Origin: Eubacteriales bacterium
GTDB lineage: Bacteria; Bacillota_A; Clostridia; Lachnospirales; Lachnospiraceae
Direction of reading: 5' to 3'
Length of the DNA: 64,000 nucleotides
Assembly: GCA_030533315.1 (NCBI GenBank)
Contig: JAUNJL010000008.1
Span: 1 to 64,000 of the forward strand
This document shows positions 36,575-44,232 of the stretch, one piece after another (within the stretch, counting starts at the first letter, position 1; the number at the start of each line of letters is the position of its first letter). Position numbers and translations under genes: made by a program. The notes below the pieces were generated by a model that searched no databases, was not told the DNA's origin, and worked only from the letters and a program-made list of their open reading frames with translations.

Positions 36575-37392
36575 AAATGGACAGAGCTGCGTTTATGGAG
36601 CAGTTGGAAAAAATGCTCGCAGATATCTCCCCTTCGGAAAGAGAGGAGGCCCTGGATTATTATGAGAGCTATTTTGATGACGCCGGGGAGGACAAGGAGG
36701 ATCAGGTGATCCGAGAGCTTGGAAGCCCCGGGAAGGTGGCGGCCATTATCAAGGATGATCTGCGGGAGAACGGCGCCTCTCATGGGGCCTACACGGAGAG
36801 AGGCTACGAGGATCCCAGAGAAAGGGAGGAGCTTCAGTACCCCCAGCGCTTTGGAGCATCGGAAGAGAAGGAAGCGGAAGGCCCAGACACCTACGAATAC
36901 GGGGAGGGCAGCTGGGGAGAGACAGAGGAGGATAGGCGCCGCCGTGAGCGGGAAGAGAGGAAGGCCTCTCGGGCCCAGCGGGGAGGCTATCACCCCAAAA
37001 GCAGGCGAGGCGGCGGTACCGCAGTCTTGATCCTGATACTCCTGGTGTTTTGCGCGCCCTTTTTGAAAGGGGTTCTGGGAGGTGTTTTGGGAGCCGTTGT
37101 GGGGATCGCCCTTCTTCCGTTTCTTTTGATCCTTGGTCTGGGGGTCGTGGTTTTGGGGCTTGGAGCTGGCGGGTTTGCCTGTGTCGCCTCCGGTATCGCC
37201 CTGTGTGCCACCAGCTTTGCCTCCGGGGTGTTGACCATGGGGGTGGGCTTTTTGCTCATGGCCGTGACCTGTATTTGCCTGCTGCTTTTGACGTGGATCG
37301 CCGGAAGGCTGGTTCCTGGGATGATGCGCAGATTCACGGATTTCTGTAACCGTATCCTGAATAGAAGAGGGAAGGGGGCTGGAGAGGTATGA
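36571..37392 (+). CDS. DUF1700 (HAAS-type) membrane protein
   Basis: A 273-residue protein. The N-terminal ~65 residues are the conserved DUF1700/HAAS helical signalling region (FMEQLEKMLADISPSEREEA, then YYESYFDDAG and a LGSPGKVA motif). A charged linker rich in Arg and Glu follows (about 70-145), and then four hydrophobic helices (about 150-255). Its ATG overlaps the PadR stop by 4 bases. ATG 36577 is an alternative start with better spacing. In related cassettes this protein partners PadR in sensing or signalling; the mechanism is not known. Confidence 0.88.
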   Translation: MKMDRAAFMEQLEKMLADISPSEREEALDYYESYFDDAGEDKEDQVIRELGSPGKVAAIIKDDLRENGASHGAYTERGYEDPREREELQYPQRFGASEEKEAEGPDTYEYGEGSWGETEEDRRRREREERKASRAQRGGYHPKSRRGGGTAVLILILLVFCAPFLKGVLGGVLGAVVGIALLPFLLILGLGVVVLGLGAGGFACVASGIALCATSFASGVLTMGVGFLLMAVTCICLLLLTWIAGRLVPGMMRRFTDFCNRILNRRGKGAGEV

Positions 37393-38279
37393 AACGTTTT
37401 ACAAAGATCATGCTGGTGGTGACGGGGATCCTTCTGATCCTGGGAGTTGGCTTTGCCGCCTCTGGAGCGGCCATGGGAGGATTGTTCACCTCCTGGGAGG
37501 CCGTGCGCACGGCGGGAGGTCTTTATCCAGGCAAGAGTATCGGAGATTTTGGCGACTGGGACGAGGAGGATGAGGAATGGGAGGAAGCGGAAGTCCACCA
37601 TCATGATACTCAGGGACAAGGAGGGGTTGGTCCTGTTTCTGCGGAAGGAGATGCCCGATTCTGGGAATTTGACGTACCCCAGGAGCTGGAGGCGGAGCTT
37701 TCCTGTGACGAGCTGGTGATGGAGCCCTATGAGGGAGCCGCATTGAAGATCCAGGTGGAAAAGGATCCCGATGGGCTGGTGACGGTCCGAAAGAAGGGGA
37801 ATGCGGTCAGGGTGTCTTCTAGATCTAAGAAGCATAAGGCAAAAATGATCCATATTTATTATCCCCAGGGAACCAGCTTTCATGAGCTGGATCTGACCAT
37901 CATGGCCGGAGAGGCGTCCCTGGAGGGTGAGATTGCTGCCAGGGAGGCAGAGATCTCCGTGGGAGCGGGTACCTTGGCCCTGAAGGACAGCCTTACGGCG
38001 GAGGAATTGGACATCACCGTAGGAATGGGAGAGGCCAGCTTTGCAAGGATCGATGCAAAAAAGATCCAGGGAGAGTGCGGAGTGGGATCCCTGTCCTTGG
38101 GGGCGGCTGGAAATGAGGAGGATTATGATTACGATATCCAGTGCGGTGTTGGGAGCATTGAGATCGGAGGCCAGGAGATAGGTGGGATCGCTTCGGAGAA
38201 GAGCATCGATAATCATGGCGAACGGAAGATCGATCTGGAGTGCGGTATGGGAGAGATCCGGGTGGATTTCTGCGGCTGA
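37389..38279 (+). CDS. DUF4097 family protein, membrane-anchored
   Basis: A 296-residue protein with one N-terminal membrane helix (IMLVVTGILLILGVGFAASG), an acidic linker and a DUF4097-type right-handed beta-repeat domain (about 90-296). Repeating units of G-x-A/L-x-L with alternating hydrophobic residues are visible (LDLTIMAGEASLEGE, ISVGAGTLALKD, LDITVGMGEASFA). Its start overlaps the DUF1700 stop (ATGA). YvlB of Bacillus subtilis belongs to the same family and sits with PspC in envelope-stress units, which fits the context here. Confidence 0.88.
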   Translation: MKRFTKIMLVVTGILLILGVGFAASGAAMGGLFTSWEAVRTAGGLYPGKSIGDFGDWDEEDEEWEEAEVHHHDTQGQGGVGPVSAEGDARFWEFDVPQELEAELSCDELVMEPYEGAALKIQVEKDPDGLVTVRKKGNAVRVSSRSKKHKAKMIHIYYPQGTSFHELDLTIMAGEASLEGEIAAREAEISVGAGTLALKDSLTAEELDITVGMGEASFARIDAKKIQGECGVGSLSLGAAGNEEDYDYDIQCGVGSIEIGGQEIGGIASEKSIDNHGERKIDLECGMGEIRVDFCG

Positions 38280-38370
38280 GATGAGGCGGCCGGTGAAAGG
38301 CTTGGAAGTCGGAGCATAAAGCTGCCATTATTGGCGCGGCCAGTGCGCCGAGAAAGGAATGATAAAAAAT

Positions 38371-38556
38371 ATGAACAATAAGCGTCTTTATAAGTCAACG
38401 GTAAACTGTATGCTGTGCGGTGTGTGCGGGGGCATTGCAGAGTATTTTGACCTCGATCCCACTTTGGTTCGCCTTGCCTGGGTGGTGCTGACCTGCTTCG
38501 GAGGGGCTGGCATCTGGGCCTACATCGTGGCGGCCATCATCATCCCCAGGGGATAA
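38371..38556 (+). CDS. PspC domain membrane protein
   Basis: A 61-residue protein made of one PspC domain: a short basic start, then CMLCGVCGGIAEYFDLDPTL and two closely packed hydrophobic segments ending IIIPRG. Two in-frame ATGs are possible (38359 and 38371). The GAAAGGA site is directly against the first, so the second is preferred, though its spacing is long. It lies 91 bases after the DUF4097 gene and completes the PadR-DUF1700-DUF4097-PspC set. Confidence 0.9.
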   Translation: MNNKRLYKSTVNCMLCGVCGGIAEYFDLDPTLVRLAWVVLTCFGGAGIWAYIVAAIIIPRG

Positions 38557-38574
38557 GCTTTTCCGCTTCCTGAG

Positions 38575-38604
38575 GTATATTTTCCGCCAAAATGTCCCAT
38601 ACTC
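38575..38604 (+). promoter_or_regulatory. Putative sigma-G/F promoter of the SASP gene
   Basis: GTATA, 18-base spacer, CATACTC at 38598-38604: six of seven match the -10 consensus CATWHTA for forespore sigma factors. It lies 23 bases before the SASP start codon, beginning 18 bases after the PspC stop. Confidence 0.65.
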
Positions 38605-38626
38605 CCAGGGAAAGGAGCGTGCTGGC

Positions 38627-38824
38627 ATGAACAAGGACAAAGAGGTGGAGGCATACGTCAGCGGGGAGCTGACAAGGGAAGAGGAATACAAATACGAGGT
38701 GGCTCGTGAGCTGGGGCTTTTGGACAAGGTCCTGGAAGGAGGATGGAAAAATCTTTCCGCAAAGGAAACCGGCAGGATCGGGGGAGTCATGGCCCGAAAG
38801 AAAAAGAGCCGGGGGCAGCCATGA
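38627..38824 (+). CDS. Small acid-soluble spore protein, alpha/beta type
   Basis: A 65-residue basic protein. The pattern KYEVARELGLLDKV, then GWKNLSAKETGRIGG and a basic tail, is the alpha/beta SASP signature. These proteins coat spore DNA, protect it from UV and heat, and are later cut by the Gpr protease in the E-x-A/G-x-E region (TREEEYKYEVA here). AAAGGAG lies about ten bases upstream. A forespore-type promoter precedes it, so it is probably expressed independently of the PspC cassette. Confidence 0.85.
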   Translation: MNKDKEVEAYVSGELTREEEYKYEVARELGLLDKVLEGGWKNLSAKETGRIGGVMARKKKSRGQP

Positions 38825-38969
38825 GCATGGGTCATTTATGAAAAACAGCTTTGTCAGGGGGGATCCGCAGCCGGATTCCCCCTGTGCCGTCTCTGAAAAG
38901 TGTACCAAAAAGGGAGAGCGTGGTCTTGTTTTTTTATATTTTTTTCATAAATTTTTGTCAAGGAAGGAA

Positions 38970-38998
38970 TTGAAGAATGGAGGGACCGATGTTATACT
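38970..38998 (+). promoter_or_regulatory. Promoter of the ABC ATPase/permease pair
   Basis: TTGAAG at 38970-38975, 17-base spacer, TATACT at 38993-38998. About 110 bases of leader follow before the ATG. Confidence 0.7.
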
Positions 38999-39108
38999 AC
39001 TGAGATAAACAAAGCAAAAGGTGGCGGGACGGGCGTTCTCTGCAGGCGATATGGAGAATGCACAAGGTGGGACGAACGTTCACGGCCTATAGGATGAAGG
39101 ATGATGGT

Positions 39109-39816
39109 ATGACAGAAAGCTACATAAGACTGGAAAAGGTTTCCAAGATCTACGGTACCAGGGAGGTACGGATCGTGGCGGTGGATGATCTGAGCTTTGA
39201 GATCTCCAAGGGGGAGTTTGTGGTGATCGTGGGGCCCAGCGGCGCTGGCAAGACGACGGTGCTGAATATTTTGGGAGGGATGGATCAGGCCACCAGCGGG
39301 GAGGTCTGGGTGGATGGCAAAAATATTGCCGGATATTCGGGGAAGCGCCTTACCAGCTACCGGAGGGACGACATCGGTTTTGTTTTTCAATTTTACAATC
39401 TGGTTCCCAACCTGACAGCTCTGGAAAATGTGGAGCTGGCAGCCCAGATCTGCAAGAACCCTCTGGACGCGAAGAGGGTACTGGAGGAGGTGGGACTGAA
39501 GGAACGCCTTGGGAATTTTCCCGCTCAGCTCTCCGGAGGCGAGCAGCAGAGGGTGTCCATCGCCCGGGCCCTGGCGAAGAATCCCAAGATGCTGCTCTGC
39601 GACGAGCCTACGGGGGCGTTGGATTATCAGACGGGAAAGGCCATTCTGAAGCTTCTGCAGGATATGTGCAGGGAAAAAGGAATGACCGTCATCGTCATTA
39701 CCCACAATTCGGCCCTCACTCCCATGGCGGATCGGGTGATCAAGATCAAAAACGGTACGGTGTCCAAGATTCAGGAAAATCCACATCCGACGCCGGTGGA
39801 AGAAATTGAGTGGTAG
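39109..39816 (+). CDS. ABC transporter ATP-binding protein, LolD/MacB type
   Basis: A 235-residue ATPase of the MacB/LolD class. Walker [11 protein letters not shown]-loop [16 protein letters not shown], signature LSGGEQQR, Walker [12 protein letters not shown] and switch His in VITHN are intact. ATG 39109 is preferred, with AAGGA eight bases upstream; the in-frame ATG at 39058 adds a non-homologous stretch. It is paired with the giant FtsX-type permease that starts 8 bases after its stop. In this class ATP hydrolysis drives mechanotransmission or extracytoplasmic extrusion rather than classic transmembrane transport. Confidence 0.94.
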   Translation: MTESYIRLEKVSKIYGTREVRIVAVDDLSFEISKGEFVVIVGPSGAGKTTVLNILGGMDQATSGEVWVDGKNIAGYSGKRLTSYRRDDIGFVFQFYNLVPNLTALENVELAAQICKNPLDAKRVLEEVGLKERLGNFPAQLSGGEQQRVSIARALAKNPKMLLCDEPTGALDYQTGKAILKLLQDMCREKGMTVIVITHNSALTPMADRVIKIKNGTVSKIQENPHPTPVEEIEW

Positions 39817-39824
39817 GTGAGAGG

Positions 39825-42800
39825 ATGAAAGCACTGCATAAAGAGTTTTGGATGGAGATCAAAAAAAGCAAGGCCCGTTTCCTTTCCATCTTTTTTATCG
39901 TGGCTCTGGGCGTGGCCTTCTTTTCGGGCATCCAGGCGGCGTCCCCGGACATGCGCTTCTCCGGGGACGCTTATTATGATGAAATGAGCCTGATGGATCT
40001 GAAGGTGATCGGCACCATGGGCCTGACCCAGGAGGACGTGGACGCCCTTTTGGAGGTGGAAGGGGTCGAAAAGGCAGAGGGAGCCTATTTTGTAGACGTG
40101 ATGTGCGGAGAAGGAGAAAACCAGACGGTTCTCCACGTGGAATCCCTGAACCAGGAGATGAACCAGCTCTCGGTGGCCCAGGGGAGGCTTCCTCAGAAGA
40201 GGGGGGAGCTCTTTTTAGATCAGGCCTTTGCGGAGGGTCATGGTTATCAGGTGGGGGATCCTCTGACCCTGAAGGAGGAAAAGGAGGGCACCTTTCTGAA
40301 AAGAAAGGAATATACCATTGTGGGCACGGGGCGCTGCCCCATGTACATCTCCTTTAACAGGGGCAATACCACTCTGGGAACGGGGGAGGTCAATGGCTTT
40401 GCCTACTTGCTTCCGCAGGATTTTGACCAGGAGATCTACACCCAGATCTACCTTTTGGCCCACGGGGCAAAGGGGCTGACCAGCTATACGGATGCCTACG
40501 ACAACCTGATCCAGCTGGTGCAGGAGAGGGTAGAGGGGATCCAGGAGATCCGGTGTCAGGCCCGCTATGACAGCGTGGTGGGGGATGCGAGGGAAGAGCT
40601 GGAGGACGCCCGCAGGGAGCTTCTGGACGGCAAAAAAGAGGCGGAGGAAAAGCTGGCTGACGCAAAAAAAGAGCTGGATGACGGAGAAAAAGAGCTTCTG
40701 GACGGAAAACAGGAGTATGAGGATGGTGTCAAGGCATTGGCGGACGCCAGGAAGGAGACGCAGGATGGGAGAACCCAGCTGGAGGACGCCCGCCAGCAGG
40801 TGGCAGACGGATGGAACCAGATTGCCGGCGCCAGGGCGCAGGCGGCGGAGGGGCAGTCCCAGCTGGAAGCGGCCCAGTCGGAGATTACAAGCGGCTTGGC
40901 GGAGATCGAGAAAAACCAGTCTGCCTTGGATGAAAAGAAAGCGGAGCTGAAAGCCGCCCGACAGCAGTACAAGGAGGGAAAGGCCCAGCTGAAGGCGGCC
41001 GAGGCTCAGCTCAGTGAGCAGCAGGCTCAGCTGGACAGCTCCAGAGAACAGCTGGCCCAGGGGAGGGCTCAGCTGGAGGCGGCAAGGACGGACTTGGCGG
41101 CAAAGCGGCAGGAATGCGAGACAAGCCTGGGGACCGTGGCGGAGGGGGAGGCTGCCCTCGTGCAGTCAGAGGCAGCCCTCAGCCAAGCCCGCGAGCAGGC
41201 GGCGCTTTTGATTGCCCAAAGGGACGGGCTGAAGGCTCAGTATGAGGGGGCCGCCGCTTCTGGTGAGGCCGCTCCGGAGGAGCTGGAGGCTCTTTTGGCC
41301 CAGATCGGAGCTCTGGAGCAGCAGGCCGCCGCCGTACAGGGGCAGATCGGCCAAAACGCTGCGGCCTTGGATGCGGCCCGCCAGGAGCTGAGCCAGAGCC
41401 GTGCCCAGCTTGCGGCGGCCATGGGGGAGATCGATGGAGGGCTGCAGGCCTTGGCCGTACAGGAGGAGCAGCTAAATGGATCGGAGGCCCAGATCTCCCA
41501 GGGGCAGGCCCAGCTGGATGGGGCCAGGGCCCAGCTGGAAAAGGAAAAGGAGAGACTGGCCAGCGCCAAGGAGCAGATTGATGATGGAAAGACTCAGATC
41601 GAGGCGGGACAGGCTGAGATACAGAAGGCCAGAAGCCAGCTCCAGGAGGCCCAGGGTGAGCTCACTGCCAGGGCCCAGCAGCTGTCTGCGGCTGTGGGAG
41701 AGATCGATGCAAATGCCAGCCGCCTTGGCAGTGCCCAGGCCGAGATCAATGCCAACGAGCAAAAGCTGGCGGATGCTCAGAGAGAGATCGAGGAAAATGA
41801 AAAGAAGCTGAAGGATGCAAAAAAGGATCTGGAGGATGGTGAAAGAGAGCTGGCGGAGGGCCGGCAGGAGTACGAGGACGCAAAGCAGGAGGCGGAGCAG
41901 GAGATCTCCGAAAACCAGCAAAAGCTGGAGGACGCAGAAAAGGAGCTGGAGGAGGTCCAGGTGCCCTCCTGGACGGTGACGAACAGGAACAGCCTTCCAG
42001 AGTACTCGGATTACGGGGACAATGCAGACAGGATCCGAAATATCGGTCAGGTGTTCCCGGTGATCTTCTTCCTGGTTGCGGCGCTCATCAGTCTGACCAC
42101 CATGACCCGTATGGTGGAGGAGCAGAGGACCCAGATCGGCACCATGAAGGCCCTGGGCTACACGAAGAGGGCCATCGCTGGAAAATACGTGGGCTACGCC
42201 CTTCTGGCCACCGTGGGGGGAAGCGTCCTGGGGATCCTCATTGGGGAGAAGATCCTGCCTTACATCATCATCACATCCTACGGGATCATGTACCACAATG
42301 TGTCGGACAGTCTTGTGATCGACTATGAGCTTCGCTTTGCCATGATCGCTTCTGCGGCGGCCGTGGTATGTACCGTGGGAGCGACCTTGTTTTCCTGTGG
42401 AAAGGAGCTGCGGGAGCCCCCGGCTTCCCTGATGCGCCCCCCGGCGCCGAAGGGGGGAAAAAGGGTGCTCGTTGAGCGGATCACGATCGTTTGGAAGCAT
42501 CTGAGTTTTACCTGGAAATCTACCCTGCGGAATCTGTTTCGGTACAAAAAACGCTTGTTTATGACCATATTTGGGATTGCAGGCAGCATGGCCCTGCTTT
42601 TGGTAGGGTTTGGGCTGAAGGATTCTATTATGGACATCGCCGTCCGTCAGTATCAGGAGCTGCAGCATTATGAGGCGAACGTCATCGAGGACGGTGACGC
42701 TTCTTTCGAGGATCGGGAAAAGGCGGCGGATTATCTGAAGGGCCATGAGAAGGTGGACCATTGCATGAAGGTACAGTTTTCAAAGCTGAGCGCTCCAAGG

Positions 42801-43643
42801 GGCAGCTCCAGCCTAAGCGTTTATCTTTTTGTCCCGGAGGATGGGGAGAGCTTTGAGAAGGATGTGACCCTGAAAAACCGGATCACGGGAGAACTTTACC
42901 AGCTGACGGATGAGGGGGCTGCCATCGGTGAAAAGACGGCCAGCCTGCTGGGGCTGGAGCTGGGAGATTCCATCACCCTGGAAAAAGGGGGAAAGGACTA
43001 TTCGGTGAAGGTGGCGGTCATCACGGAGAATTACATGAGCCATTACGTTTACATGACCCCGAGGCTTTACCAGCAGACCTTTGGGGAGGCGCCGGATTAC
43101 CAGAATCTTTTATTTACCATGAAGGAGGAGTATAGGGAGGATATCGAGGAGGTGGGAAAGGAGCTTTTGTCCATGAAAGGAGCCTTGAGCATCAGCTACA
43201 CCAGCAGCATTGAGGGGCAGCTGGAGAGGATGCTGAGTACTCTGGAGACGGTGGTTCTGGTTCTGATCGTATCGGCGGGAATGCTGGCCTTTGTGGTGCT
43301 CTACAACCTGAACAATATCAACATCACGGAGCGCCAGAGGGAACTGGCCACCTTGAAGGTGCTGGGCTTTTATGATGGGGAGGTGTCTCAGTACGTGTTC
43401 CGGGAGAATCTGATCCTTACCCTGCTGGGGGTGGTGTTGGGAGTCTTCTTTGGATTTTTCCTTCATCGGTACGTGATCACCACCGTGGAGGTGGACGCCG
43501 TCATGTTTGGCCGGAGCATCCGGCCGGTGAGCTATTTGTACAGCGCTCTGTTTACGGTTGGCTTTTCTCTTTTCGTCAACATGACCATGCACTTTAAGCT
43601 GAAAAAGATCAATATGGTGGAATCTCTGAAGAGCGTGGAATAG
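39825..43643 (+). CDS. Giant FtsX-type ABC permease with a ~460-residue coiled-coil ectodomain
   Basis: A 1272-residue permease. An N-terminal membrane helix (about 17-38) leads to an extracytoplasmic alpha/beta domain (about 40-250). A very long heptad-rich region runs from about 253 to 715, full of Ala, Glu, Gln, Lys and Leu, with repeated DAKKELDDGEKEL and AQLEAAR-type units. Two FtsX domains follow (about 740-870 and 1130-1272), each with the family pattern of a Lys-x-LGY/F motif (MKALGYTK, LKVLGFYDG). A second extracytoplasmic domain lies between them (about 920-1120). ATG 39825 has GGTGAGAGG upstream. Partner of the preceding ATPase. The coil may reach across the wall; substrate and role are unknown. 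Confidence 0.9.
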   Translation: MKALHKEFWMEIKKSKARFLSIFFIVALGVAFFSGIQAASPDMRFSGDAYYDEMSLMDLKVIGTMGLTQEDVDALLEVEGVEKAEGAYFVDVMCGEGENQTVLHVESLNQEMNQLSVAQGRLPQKRGELFLDQAFAEGHGYQVGDPLTLKEEKEGTFLKRKEYTIVGTGRCPMYISFNRGNTTLGTGEVNGFAYLLPQDFDQEIYTQIYLLAHGAKGLTSYTDAYDNLIQLVQERVEGIQEIRCQARYDSVVGDAREELEDARRELLDGKKEAEEKLADAKKELDDGEKELLDGKQEYEDGVKALADARKETQDGRTQLEDARQQVADGWNQIAGARAQAAEGQSQLEAAQSEITSGLAEIEKNQSALDEKKAELKAARQQYKEGKAQLKAAEAQLSEQQAQLDSSREQLAQGRAQLEAARTDLAAKRQECETSLGTVAEGEAALVQSEAALSQAREQAALLIAQRDGLKAQYEGAAASGEAAPEELEALLAQIGALEQQAAAVQGQIGQNAAALDAARQELSQSRAQLAAAMGEIDGGLQALAVQEEQLNGSEAQISQGQAQLDGARAQLEKEKERLASAKEQIDDGKTQIEAGQAEIQKARSQLQEAQGELTARAQQLSAAVGEIDANASRLGSAQAEINANEQKLADAQREIEENEKKLKDAKKDLEDGERELAEGRQEYEDAKQEAEQEISENQQKLEDAEKELEEVQVPSWTVTNRNSLPEYSDYGDNADRIRNIGQVFPVIFFLVAALISLTTMTRMVEEQRTQIGTMKALGYTKRAIAGKYVGYALLATVGGSVLGILIGEKILPYIIITSYGIMYHNVSDSLVIDYELRFAMIASAAAVVCTVGATLFSCGKELREPPASLMRPPAPKGGKRVLVERITIVWKHLSFTWKSTLRNLFRYKKRLFMTIFGIAGSMALLLVGFGLKDSIMDIAVRQYQELQHYEANVIEDGDASFEDREKAADYLKGHEKVDHCMKVQFSKLSAPRGSSSLSVYLFVPEDGESFEKDVTLKNRITGELYQLTDEGAAIGEKTASLLGLELGDSITLEKGGKDYSVKVAVITENYMSHYVYMTPRLYQQTFGEAPDYQNLLFTMKEEYREDIEEVGKELLSMKGALSISYTSSIEGQLERMLSTLETVVLVLIVSAGMLAFVVLYNLNNINITERQRELATLKVLGFYDGEVSQYVFRENLILTLLGVVLGVFFGFFLHRYVITTVEVDAVMFGRSIRPVSYLYSALFTVGFSLFVNMTMHFKLKKINMVESLKSVE

Positions 43644-43689
43644 GAAGACTTTGGCAGCAGAGGTATGAGCTGGAGGGACCAAGAAGGAC

Positions 43690-43718
43690 TTGACAAGAGG
43701 TGGTTTTCCAATTATAGT
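43690..43718 (+). promoter_or_regulatory. Promoter of valS
   Basis: Near-consensus SigA site: TTGACA at 43690-43695, 17-base spacer, TATAGT at 43713-43718. Confidence 0.9.
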
Positions 43719-43724
43719 AGAACC

Positions 43725-44075
43725 CAGGTGACGGTCCGGGTGTCCGGGCCATTGTGAAACCGAGGCGAAAGGCGAGGAAGAAGAGGAGTACGGGGGGCGT
43801 CCTGCCAGAGAAAAATGCTGCGGCCTGGCTGCGCTGGAAGGCATTTTCAGAAGACGTTCATCGGAAGGTGGCTTTGGAGCCGGAGGACTGAAGGCCGGGG
43901 AGGTTTGCCCCGGGAGGATAGGCTCTCCCGTTTTCCCGCGTTAAGGGAATGAGAGACGTGGAAGCTTTTGGTGATGGGATTTTTGATGCCAGGGACAGGG
44001 GCTTTCCATAATGAAGGTGGTACCGCGGCAATGATCGCCCTTCACACGGATCGTGTGAAGGGCGCAACTTTTTTT
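43725..44075 (+). promoter_or_regulatory. T-box leader of valS
   Basis: A 350-base leader before valyl-tRNA synthetase. The conserved T-box sequence AAGGTGGTACCGCGG is at 44013-44027. Stem I features are visible: AGGAGTA near 43790, the AGAGA bulge, and an AAAATGC/GCATTTT distal helix. A terminator hairpin with a T-run ends it. Uncharged tRNA-Val should stabilise the antiterminator and allow readthrough. The specifier codon is not settled; GTT at 43856-43858 and GTG at 43868-43870 are candidates. The whole 43644-44232 gap is thus promoter, T-box and a spacer of about 157 bases. Confidence 0.92.
44036..44075 (+). terminator. T-box intrinsic terminator
   Basis: 13-bp stem CGCCCTTCACACG and its complement with loop GAT, then CAACTTTTTTT. 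Its left side overlaps the antiterminator region next to the T-box sequence. Confidence 0.93.
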
Positions 44076-44232
44076 GCGGCCGTTTGGACGGGCCAGGGCA
44101 GCGCCGCCCTGGCCGAATGGAAATGACAGAAATGTGCAAAGATCCTCACGCCCCCAGGCGATGGCGGTGGGTTTTTGCATGGGGCAGCCGGTCAGCTGGG
44201 CTGTGATCTTTTTTATGCAGGAGGAAACGTAT

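Noticed and set aside
40570..41960. Tandem DNA repeat or CRISPR-like array in the giant permease gene
   Set aside because: The periodicity is at the protein level (coiled-coil heptads); the DNA copies differ and the frame is open throughout.
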